64,000 nt of DNA from Chaenocephalus aceratus (Eukaryota; Chordata; Actinopteri; Perciformes; Channichthyidae). Both the position numbers and the translations under genes were made by a program. The stretch lies in NCBI GenBank assembly GCA_023974075.1, contig CM043798.1:22040441-22104440 (forward strand), given 5' to 3'. The notes under the pieces are model-generated. The model saw nothing but the letters and a program-made list of their open reading frames with translations. It did no database searches and was not told the origin of the DNA. Below, in pieces: positions 45,001 to 57,000 of the stretch (within the stretch, counting starts at the first letter, position 1; each line of letters starts with the position of its first letter).

Positions 45001-48000
45001 CTGATGTCCCAACATGCACTCATGGAATAAATCGCAGGACTTATCAACTCAATTTCCTGCCGACTGAGGAAACCTCTCAATGCCCGGTGCTTGACATCAG
45101 TATGTGACGACAAAGAGGTTAAAACTAATAACTCAGCTGAAAGATAAAAACCATATCCAGGGTCAACATGTCAGCTGGACATTATGGTCTCTGTGAAAAC
45201 GACCACCCATAACCTCCACTGCCTAAAGTGGTAACTGTAATAACAACACATTTGTAACTGAGGCTCGTGTGCGTGTCAACGCGTGCTTGTACGTGTCGGA
45301 TACTGACATTCATTGCCTGCTGACGTCTAAGTTTTGGCACACATTATCTGTCAGCGCTGGATATGACCCTAATGTGCCGAGTTATATTTACAAGAGACAG
45401 TCAGAGCAGGTCTACACGCCTTCGGAGCACCCATGCAGCCTCAGCTGTCTGGAGCCTGTTGGCTGAACTGACCTGCTGCTACATGCTAAAATGCTAACTC
45501 AGCATTAAAAAAGGACACATTACGTGTGTTTTTGCTTTAAAACTTTGACAGGAAGTCAAAGATATGAAATCATATCCATTAGAGGGCGTAATGGATGCTC
45601 ATTATCGGCAGGCTGGAGGTAAATGTTGGCAGGATGTGACTTGACATCATTAAGGGAAAACGTGTGTGTATTTCTTTGTACAGTATGTGAGCCTGAGGGT
45701 TGTGTCTGCCCATGTCTGGTACTCACTCCTTGGGTGGGTTGATATCTTCAGGTCTGGTTTCGAAGAACACTCTGACCTCTTCGCACTGGGAGATGTACAC
45801 TGGAAGCTGAATGAGGGCCTGCAGGCACAAAGACAGCAGAAAAGTTAGTTAATCACATAAACTGACAAGTCCAATCACTCCAGTGCATACAGAAGTCAAG
45901 CAGAGGTTAAATATAGTGTTCATGACTGTCTGGGCTCCCTAAAGTCACGGAGCAAGCAATTACTACAGACAGTATTTAAGAGGCATTCTCAGACTTCCCT
46001 CCTCACAGGGGAGGAAAACAGTGTTACAGTGTCCAAAAGGCATGATGAAACTTGTTTTATCTAAACGGTCTGATGGTGTTTTGGCTTTAGTTTTTACACA
46101 ACATAAAAAGTGTTTGTCCCCTTGAATGCTTTGATAAGGAATAGTTTTTCTCTATTAAGATTTAATTTCCCAAACAATTATTTGCAACATACATGACATA
46201 TTTGGATATCCTCAAAATGTTGTTTTTGATAACCCAAGTTGTTTGTCGCCTATTTTACATAAACGCAACAATCATAGGTTCTTATTGTTATGTAATTGAC
46301 TCTGTTGGTGTTCAATTTCCAGATGAAGAGAACAAACTAGTGATTTTCCGTTGTCTTTATGCAGGGTTTTTCAATCACACTAGCTGATTTGTTTTCTGTT
46401 TTTTCGTTCATTGACCCGTCTCGCCTACCTTCCTCCCTAATCTTTTTTCTCTGTGGAGCATTACTGGTGGCAGAGTGATGGGCCCTGACAACAAGGCTGG
46501 AGATGAAAGAAAAACCGCCACATTCAGTTTTCTCTTTATTGTTGTGATCACTCTCTTGCACAGACGTCTGATAACATCATGTTATCCCACAGTCTCTGTT
46601 TCTTAGCCCTTTCTTTTTTAGTTTTCTCCTGAGTCTGTGTTTTATCTGATTCTCCTACTCTTTCAATCTCTTTCTACCAAACCACTAAAGGGCAGCAGTG
46701 AAACAGATAATCACCTCAAGTTCCTCAACACCCTGATGTCCCAAACCAGGAGACAGAATAACTCCCGCCAATGACCCTGTGGTGACTGTCTCTCTTACAG
46801 CGGGGAGCTAAGCCACTCCCTCTTCTTCTTTTGCTGGCAGGCTTAGCTCAATGCTATCCATCACGCTTCCTCTGCCGGCCTATACCTCTGATTTTAATAC
46901 TCCTAAGTGTTTCAGCCCTGTCCTTTAAAAAGAGCAGAATCTATGTCTACTTCTCTCACTCTCAGACACAGTCATATAACGTCATGACTGACAGAAATAG
47001 AAAGGAAGCCAAATACTCAACCAAGGTGCCCTTGTCCCATGCGCCACATTTGCCTTGTCATACTTATGACTATACCTGCATGCCAAAAGCTTGTGTTAGA
47101 GAAGAGGAATGGGAATACTGCCATGGATAAAGTATAACTAGTGTTTTCCATTAGCCGTAGAGTATAGTGCTCACATGTTTGTATGTGATTCATGTCACAT
47201 ACAATATAGCTTGATTAAGATGCACCCACATGACCTCAAAATCTACATTTTCACAGTAGCTTCTTCCATAAATTGAGACTATAAAGCTAAGTAGCTGGTT
47301 TAAAGGTCCCATGTCATGCTTTTCCAGTTATTACCCGTCCCCTTGTGTGTTATGAAGATTTTTCTGCATGTAAACAGTCTGCAAAGTCACAAACCCTCAA
47401 AGTACACCCTGTAGCGAGTAAAACTCTAACACAGAAAATACCTGGCTATGCTGCCCCAGAATGCCGCGCTGGGGGGGAGGGGTGCTAGTGGAGGCTCGCA
47501 GCGGCGAAACTGTGGCGCGCTTACACTGTAGGCGTGCCGCGTTTGGGGGTGCGGGTGCTAGTGGAGCCTCGCAGATGGGGGTGCTGCAGCCCCCTCAGCA
47601 TCCCCTCCTTCCCGCGTCCATTCGCGATGTCTCACAGACCCCACGCAGGAAGCAGGAAATGAACCCAGCTCACACTGTCCGCTCCTCGCAGCAGCGAGCT
47701 GCGCAACGTCACGCCAACACGGCACCCAGACCCCACGCAGCATTCTCATCTGTTTGTCATTACTGGTGTCATTTTCTGGTTGCTAACGCCATTGTAACAC
47801 ATAATCACTGATGTTCTACTGTAACGGTGGGAGACTCATCAGAACAGAGTGGGCTCATAGGGAGGAGGGAGGAGGGAGGGGGGGGGGGGGGGGGGGGGGG
47901 GCAGGAGCTCCAACAAGCCAATTAGGACAGAGAGTGAATACACATACTATACAGAGATGCTGTATGAGAAACCAATGTGAGTTTGGAAAATTGCACAATA

Positions 48001-51000
48001 TAAATATATTCTAGTTGACCTCAACAATGGAATTATGATCAGTAGAAATTGCCATGACATGGGACCTTTAAGAGTTTTTATGGGTGACCTCCAATGTGTA
48101 TTCCCTCAGCCGACACTGTTGCACTGTGTCTGAGGTCAGAGTGCATCCTAAACTGGCCATCCTCTCCTTGGATTTATTCCTCCCCTCATGTCAGCCTGTG
48201 GGCCGTCCTCTCATTATAATTCTCCCTTAGGAGGAGACGCGAGGGAGGCTCAGGGTACATTACAGCAAATGGACTTTATGGGTGTTCTTTACAGCAGGCA
48301 GCATTAAGGTAATTGTGTGTGCTCGTGTGTGTGTGTTTTTTTTCTCCAAGGAAAAAAGGTAATGGAAATGAGAGATCTATTTGTGCACTCCAATAAGGTA
48401 CAGTGCATTGTGAATGCATCTGAGCACAATAACTTTGCACTTGTACAAAGCTAGTAGATATCCTCAGTTGTAAGGTTATATTTTTCCCTCTGATACATCT
48501 CAAATAAATCACTACAAAATTGTGGCGACTCTTTTGAAAAAAAGAAAGAAAATAAAGACTTTGAGGAAATAGACTTCCTTTAATTGTAGTCTTTCAGTTA
48601 TAGAACTCTTTTTTATATATATTTTAATTACTGGCAAATTAAATTGATGTTGATGCATTTCAAGATGTGTGACCTTCCAAGTCATCCTAGCTCAGCAGTC
48701 TTACTCTTGGTTTATGCAAACAGTCCCTGACTCCTTATTCTTTCTTTCCTTCTTTCTTCTCTCCGACTGCGTTTCCTGAGCTGAATAAAAACACACAACT
48801 TAACAACCGGGGAAATTCCATATGAGTCAGGTTAAAGCCTCAGCTGTACAACAAAAGGGCTGAATCAGCTCTTCTCTAGAGAAAAACATGAATGTTCACG
48901 TTGTCAACCTGGATGCATGTGGGGGTGGATGAAAGTGCCATTTTTGTGCTTACAGACAAGTTCAGATTTGTTTGAGAAGTTACTGTAATACCCTGAAGTC
49001 ACTTCATCCTGACCTATATGATGCTATCGTGGGACATGTTTTTCCACTATATGCTCTCACATACATTGTTAATGTAAATGATTGCTTACTAAAAATCTGA
49101 ATCCTGTACACTGTCACTTTGTTTTGTTACTTATTCCCAGACCTTCATTAGGTCAACCCGTACATCTTTATTTCTTTAGCAAAATCATTATTTGAAAATA
49201 TAAACATCACTAAGCTTAAACCCTCAATAATGTTGAAGAAATGTGGATGTCAATCAAAGACCCAACCTAACAAAACAAGCAACATTAAATGTGTTTTTCA
49301 GATATTTCCATAACAAGACCCTCAAATACAGCAAGAAAAACTGGTGTAAAAACTTCTCAGCTATTCCCTTACACATCCACACCCATCGACATGAACAAAC
49401 AACTTTACCCATTACTCCCCCAAACTTTTATTTTTCACATATGTGTTTAAAGATGTTGCCTACACTGTACATTCCTTTAACCCCAGACGACATATGGGGA
49501 AGTAGAGCTTTATTTTCTCCAGTCCCTCCAGTTTGCACCGATGTTCATCATACATAAAGAGATGTCTTCACTCTGAGGCCTTGTGACCTATCAGCACCAT
49601 AACATAAACGAACATGAACAATGATGGTTTCACTAGGCTCTTTATGGAGAAGTGATACTATAGCCGCTTTCACACCGCAGGACTTGCGGTACTTTAGTGC
49701 CGGCACTAAAGTACCACGGCACTAAATCCGCCAGGGGGCTAGTGCCAATCGCATTCACACCGCAGTACTTTCCCTGAGGCACGATTACGCTGACGTCACT
49801 TCGTCTTCTTCTTCTCTGGGTTTACTGGCAGGCCGCAAAACCACTTCACGGCGAGTACAACAAAAAACGAGAGAAGAAGAACTACACGGGGGGGGGGAGG
49901 GGGTATAAAGCCCATCCGCTGTATGAGGCGTTTGTTTACTTTCCGACCTCAGACATGGAGTTCATAAGGGTAATTTACAAATAAAATACCCCATTATAAC
50001 AATGGACTTTATCTTTATGTATTTATTATATATTACCCCCTCAGGCTGATTATGGAAAAGGACATCAACCCTTGTTTGGTGTTTTTCCCTTATTTATCTA
50101 AAACAAATGATATGATAAATTACTTGTGTTTATGTGTGTAAGACTTGTGTTTCTGATAAATTCAACCACCGACACCTGTCTGCTCTCACATTCTTATATT
50201 CTACAAATGTGGGGTGGGACACAATAAATAAAGCTTCGCCAGTTTGTTTGTTTTATTGCACAGTCAAGACATAACAATAACGGCATCATGCTGTTCCAGG
50301 TGTGTCGTATGCGTGTAAATTGAAGTTAAATAACAGTGTGAAATGTAAAATAAAGTGTAAGTAGTTTCAAAACAATGTAACAGTGGCAATATATATAGCA
50401 GCAGACACGCCTTAGTACTGCCTGAGTTTCTTTATTTTTACCCGGCATCCGTGTGCACTGTGCACGATTCCCAGCTCAAGTAGCAAACATCGCTCAAAAC
50501 ATTTGGAGTTGGGAACTGCTTTCTGTAGAAGCTGCTGCATCCCGTCCTTGGAGTAAATTGCCAGAAGCGCCGCCACTTCCTCATCATTCCACCGCTCCGG
50601 TGTTGTAGTACGTGTGGTCATAACTGCTTTAAAGTACAAACAAACTACTCGCTCAGGTGTGGATGTGGTTTTGTAGCGAGGAAAAAAATGGCTGCCTAAC
50701 AAAACAAATTCAGAGTCTAACGGGGCGTGGTTTGCAATTCGCCCAGCCAATAGAAATAGAATAGAAATTGGCACTCTTTTGTCACCAGGTTCGTACCACC
50801 TCTCTAGCAGGGACTAAAAAGTACCAAAAGAGTTCCAAAAGAGTTCCCGGCACTGAGTAGTCCCGGCGGTGTGAACGCGACATTATTGGTACTAACGGAA
50901 CTAAAGAACTAAAGTACCAGGGAAAGTCCTGCGGTGTGAACGCGGCTAATAATACAGGTGAAAATGCATGAAGGTATGAGTAAGGGCTAAGTCAGAACTA

Positions 51001-54000
51001 ACATCCTCACATTTCCTACCTCAGAGAGACAGATGGAGTTGTGTGTTTGGGTTAGAGACCCAAAGGCAAGCTTGTAAAATAAAGAGAAAAGAACACAACC
51101 TAAGGGCTGTGGATGTGCTGACTGGAGCAAACTCAGCAAGCTCTCTGCCTTTGGCACAACTCTCTGCAGAAAGTAACCACGACAACATGAGATCCATTAA
51201 CAGCTCACCCATCCTAGTGTTTCTGAAAATATCTGTTTGGAGTTGCCTGATCATAAAAGGTAATGAACCCATGTTGCAAAACAAACTCACTCATGCCCCT
51301 TTCACACCAGCGCTTTTTCAGCTCCGGCTCGGAGCTGGAGCCTGAAAAGCGCCGGTTTTTCCTGTTCACACCGCAGCGGCGCCGGCTCTTAGCTCCGGAA
51401 TCGGGTTCACTTCCAGCTCCAAAAAATTGTCGGTCTAGAGGCAAGAGCTTCGGAGCTAAGAGGTGGCGTCGCTTACGTCTCTCTTACGTCGAGGCGTGCA
51501 GGAAACTAAACCCACCTCCCTTAACATGGGTCGACTGTTATGCCTGCCTACAAGCAGTAGTGCCTATAAACACACTTTATAAAGTCAGGCAACACTAACC
51601 AGGCTTCGTGTGATTCTGTTTAATTGTACCTTACTTTGACCATCCGTTCACTGTTATCGATCATTGTGGAGAGAGGCAGACGTGTTGTTTTGTATTATTG
51701 CAGCTATTGGATGCAAGTAGTCAGTTTGGCTTCGGTTGCTATGCTAACATCACCCGTTTTATACCAGAGAAACTTTCATAACAGCGTTGTGATACCAAAC
51801 AGTGTCAATTCAGACTGACACACATTCACTTGGGCTAAGGGGAACTGGGGATATGCATCAGCTGCTTGTGTGAGTCGGACAGTGAATACTTTAGAGCGGC
51901 CGCTGCAGTGTGAGCTAACCGGGAGCTAACGGGAGAATAAACTCCCGTGGAAGAGCAGCCAATACTGCAGCGGTCGGTAAATGCTGCAGAAACAATTAAT
52001 AAACAATGAACCACGGCACTCTGGAGCAAAGTATAAGGTTGGAGAAGTCGTTATTCAATTTATTCTGGCTTCGTGTGATTAAAAGCAACACGATCATCGA
52101 CGCGACGCAGTTCCTCGTTGTTGTTGTTGTTGTGAGCGCCGTAATGGCTGCCGTTGGGGGAGCAAATCAGCGATGTAAACGGTGACGTCATGACGCAGCA
52201 GGGGCAGCTCTGGGGCGCCAGTGGGCGGTGTGAACAGAGCGGGAGCTGAAAAGGGAAACCGGAGCTGAACCAGAAAAGCTCCCGCTCGGAGCTAGAAACC
52301 TTAAAGCGCTGGTGTGAAAGCCGCATCAGTGGTTTCTGCAGATAAACTATAGGTTACTTACGTAACCCCAGTCCTCAGAGTAACATGAAGTGAGATGTCT
52401 CACTATGGGATGCACCTCATCGCGGAGCAAACGGAAGCATCAATCTCATTACGCCAATCCTGATTGGCTGGTGATCTTGACGTCAGCGTCAGGGAATCCA
52501 CCCCTATAAGTAGCTTGCGCTACGTCGCATGCGTCATTCAAAATAAGCACCTCTTCTTGCTTCACCATAGCAAGGAGGGCCGTCTGGTGAGACATCTCAC
52601 TTCATGTTACTCTGAGAACTGGGGTTACGTAAGTACCCTATAGTTCTCATTCATAACACTCCCTTCGATGTCTCACTATGGGAAATTGTAGCTCCCGTAT
52701 TGTCAGACGAGCTTATCTCGAAAATCACCAAACCAACCAGAACTTAACAGGTAGAGCTCTGACTCAACCAGGTGCCCAGCACTGCTTGAGTCACACTGGG
52801 AGAAGAACGCCCAGCCTGTTAAGAGGCGGACAAAAGTGAGCGGCGAGGACCAGCTCGCCGCTGCACCAATGTCTTGGATGGGAGACATCCTGGACAGAGC
52901 CCAGGATGCAGCCAGACCCTGAGTCAAAAGAGCTCGCGGACCCGAGGGTGCCTGCGAACTCTGACTCGTATGGGCCCCAAAGCAATTGCTTCCACAAAAC
53001 AGTGGCAGAGCCGTTGCTTGGTAACAGGCTTGCCCTTATAAGGGTTAGCCCAGGACACAAGGAGTTGGTCATTATGACAAGCACCCCTGATCTGTCCATA
53101 CAGGTGCGTAAGCACGAACTGGACACAGCAAATCCGGCTGCTGTTCCCCGGAGGGACCCAGCGGCGGAGGAAATGCCTCAATGTCCATTGGGGTACATGA
53201 CCCAACCACCTTGGGTATAAGGACAGGGTTGGGCTTCAACAACACTCTTGTTTGCGCTGGGGTGAACCGAGTGTGTGAAAAAATATGTACAGATCGTGCA
53301 TGAAAATTACTGGCTTGCTTGGCGGAAGCCAGGACCAGTAACAGCACTGTATTAGAGAGACCTGGTGTAGGAATCTCTCGCACTCTGAATAGTGTGTATC
53401 ACCCTATGAGGGAGTCTCACTGTATTCAGGTTGTACCACTCACGGGCCAGGCCCATAAGGCCAAGCGCTCTGGGTGTGGGTGAAAGATCGCCCCCCCCGC
53501 CTGAGACAGTATGTCCCTGCGTAGTGGGAGCTGCCATGGCTGCCCGCACAGCAGCTGATAAATCTCCGCCAGCCAGTACATAGCGGGCCAGTGCGGAGCT
53601 ATCAGGATAAGTGTGTGGCGTTGTTCCCTCACTCTGGCCAGAGTTTGGGGAATCAGAGCCAAGGGTGGGAACGCGTACAAAAGGCCCGAAGGCCAAACGT
53701 GTGCGAGTGCGTCCACGCCTAACGGTGCGTTTAAGTCGCGCATCGAAAAGAACAGCTGACATTGAGCATTTTCTTTTGATGCGAACAGGTCCACCGAGGC
53801 TCTACCATAACGCACCCACAGCTGGCTCACAATCCTTGGATGTAGAGTCCAGTCTGCAAGTGGTGCACCTCTGGACAGTAGGTCAGCCCCGAGGTTCAAC
53901 ACACCCGGTACGTGCGTCGCTCTCAGAGAGAGGAGACGCCCGCCGCTCCATAAGATCAGTTTGCGTGCCAGCATGTGTAACTGGAGAGAACGCAAACCCC

Positions 54001-57000
54001 CTTGGCGGTTTATATACGATATTGTAGTCGTATTGTCTGTCCTCACGAGGACATGGTGTCCTCTGAGAAAAGGCAGAAAGCGTTTTAGGGTGAGGAACAC
54101 CGCTAAAAGCTCTAGGTAATTTATGTGCGCCCGCTGGAGGTCTCTGCTCTAGAGACCCCTCACCGGACGGCCTTCATAAATACCTCCCCAACCTGTCAGA
54201 CATGCGTCCGTGGTGACCACCTTCCGTGAAAGGACAGCACCCATAGGCACGCCCCGTACTAGAAAAGTCGGGTGCAGCCAGTGGCGCAGTGCCGTTACGT
54301 ATTTCACAGTAACCATTACTCTCCGCGCGCCATGACTGGGTTTAGTTTTAAGGCGGCTACCCAGCGCTGAAACTCCCTCATGTGTAAGCATCCTAGTCGT
54401 ACGACCAGGATGGCTGACGCCATGAGCCCCATTAACCGCAGGCATGTTCTGAAGAGAACATGTTTGCGCAGATGGAATTGAGCGAGACAAGCTCTGAAAG
54501 CTTTCACTCTTTCCGCTGACAGGCGAGCTGAAAAGGGCACCGAGTTCAGGTGTAAACCCAGGAAGAGTGCAGTCTGTGCTGGGCACAGCATGCTCTTCTC
54601 TGTGTTTATTATGAAACCCAGGTTGAGCAGGTGCTTTACGAGGACACTTGTCTGTGTAATAGCCTCCTGCTCCGACTGTGCGAGAAGCAGCCAGTCGTCC
54701 AGGTAGGTTGCCAGGCGAATACCCTGTTGTCTTAACGGGGCTATCGCGGCTTCCGTACATCGTACAAACACTCTTGGACAGAGAGACAGGCCGAAGGGAA
54801 GTACTCTGTATTCGTAACAGATCCCCTGAAATGCGAACCTCAGATATTTCCTGTGTGGGTAATATACTGGGATGTGGAAATACGCATCTTTCAGGTCGAC
54901 TGATGTAAACCAGTCATCTTGTCGCACGAGACGCAGCAGAGATGTGTGAGTGAGAATTCTGAATTTGTATCTTTTTAGATATTTGTTCAGAACCCTCAAA
55001 TCCAGTATTGGCCGAATTCCGTTCCCTCCTCGTTTGGGAACGAGGAAATACTTGGAATAAAAGCCACTCTGACTCTGCTCGGCAGGTACAATATATATAG
55101 CCCTCTTTTCTAGAAGTGAGAGGATCTCTCTTTCTAGAATATGGGCTGACTCTCCCCGGGCTTGTGAATACAAAATGCCCGAGAAACGAGGGGGGGGTGA
55201 CAGCGAATTGGAGTCTGTAACCCCGTGTTACTGTCTTGAAAACCCAAGCAGATGTTGTGAGCATCTTCCACTGTGTGCTCCTTAGAGCCAGCGGAGATGT
55301 CACATATCTTACCCTCTGAGTCTCTATTTGTTGTGTTAGGGGGCCCTCTAGTGTCTGAACACGGTGGTACCCCATTTCAACAATCCCCACCGTCACTGCG
55401 CATGCGCGTGGCGGTGGCTTCACGGACCCGTCTATTATCCGCCTTTTGAGAGAGGCCGTAGCTGCTCTCAGAAGGGGATTTATAGTTAACGGACTGTTTA
55501 TTGTTTTTCTTTTCATTTTTTTTGAGCTGCCCCCTTGGCCGAAGCCTGGATGCGTCAGCGGAAAATGGTTTATTGAAACAACAAAGATGTGACATGTGTT
55601 TTATGCGGACTTGAGGATGACTTTGAGGCATCTCTCGAGGCAGCGGGAACACGTTTAGAGCCGGGGAAAGAACTTCCAGCTCTGTCACAGAGGGGAGAAG
55701 GAGGGGCTGTCAGGCCGCTCGCTTCTTCTTCCTCGACTGCTGGCCGAAATTCTGGGTTGGCTGCGCCTGGGCTGCAGCCGGAACCAGAGACTTTCTAGGC
55801 CAACTCGCCCTCGTCTCCTGCCTGGGCTGGGGACGCGGGATGGGCTGCGACCTCTGCTGTCCTGGTACTTTAAACCTAGCAGGGTTCGGGGCAGCTTGGG
55901 CGAAGGGCCGCTGTTGCGAAGGGCCGCTGTTGCGAAGGCAGCCGCTGGACCCTTCGAGGGAGACAGAGGTGGAGGGCCTCGTCTTCCTTCTTTTTCGACT
56001 CGCACTTCCTCTGCATGGAAGCGAGAGCGGAGCCGAAAATCCCCTCAGGAACGATGGGCATGTCAAGCACATCTTCCTTTTCCCGGTCTGGGAGGTTGGT
56101 GAGGTTGAGCCATCTAGCTCTTTCCTGCACCACCATGATCCCCATTACCTTGCCCGTGGCCTGGACGCCGCAGCGTTGGACACGGAGACAAATGTCTGTG
56201 ACCGCGGCTATCTCGTCCAGAGTGGCCGGTCCAGGATTGCTCGACAGATCCTCACAGAGCTCCGCTTGGTACGCGGTTAGCATCGAGGAAACGTTCAGAG
56301 CCCTGGCGGACAATGCTGCGGCTCTGTAGGACCGTTCAGTCATGGTTGACTGGAATCGGTCCGTTTTTGCTGGGAGCGTGGGGTTCCTGCTTGGTGACGG
56401 GCCCATCCTCGGTAGGAGGTGGGCTGCCACCAGCGGTTCCATGGGCGGTATGCGGATCAGGCCGAGCCTCTCCATGCCGTCACAGTCTAGGTCTAGGTCT
56501 CTCCACGAGACCGACATCTCATCCAACATCTCCGGGAAGACCGGAAGGAGTTGCCTCTTCGTCCTCGTTGTTTGGGGGAAATGTTTCCCCTCGTAACGGG
56601 ACCTGGAGGTCTCCTTGGCCATTTCGGGCCACGGGATGTCTAGCTTGGACGCGGCGCGCTGACACACGGCCTGCAGGTCCATGCTTAGACAGGGCGAAGC
56701 TGGTGTGCTATCGCCCGGGAGAGCAGCCATCGCTCCCGGCTTTGCAGCCTGAGCCGATGACATGAAGATGTCGTCTTCCTGCTCATCCGAGTCAGACAGG
56801 AGGAACTCAGAGGTATCCTCTTCGTCCTCCATGTAGTCTAACTCTAGGACATCTTCCGCGGGTGAAACCATGGTGAGGTCCAGCCGGGAGCCCCAGCTTG
56901 GTAAAGCGTGGGGCCCCGTTCCCGCGTCTCTTGCCGCCACCGGGTCTCGGCCTGATATGGCGCGGGATTCCGGTTCTGCGGCTGCCGCTGTCGATGAGCC

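Noticed and set aside
47461..47811. 116-codon + strand frame in GC-rich DNA
   Set aside because: It lies wholly inside the TTAA-flanked MITE, has no domain and shares space with frames on the other strand.
56220..56260. NPGP in the DIRS gag ([12 protein letters not shown]) as a 2A sequence
   Set aside because: It lacks the D(V/I)Ex context and the upstream hydrophobic helix, and it lies mid-domain. I treat it as chance.
56313..56765. Plus-strand 150-codon frame inside the DIRS gag
   Set aside because: It is antisense to the gag reading frame in GC-rich sequence and has no recognisable domain.
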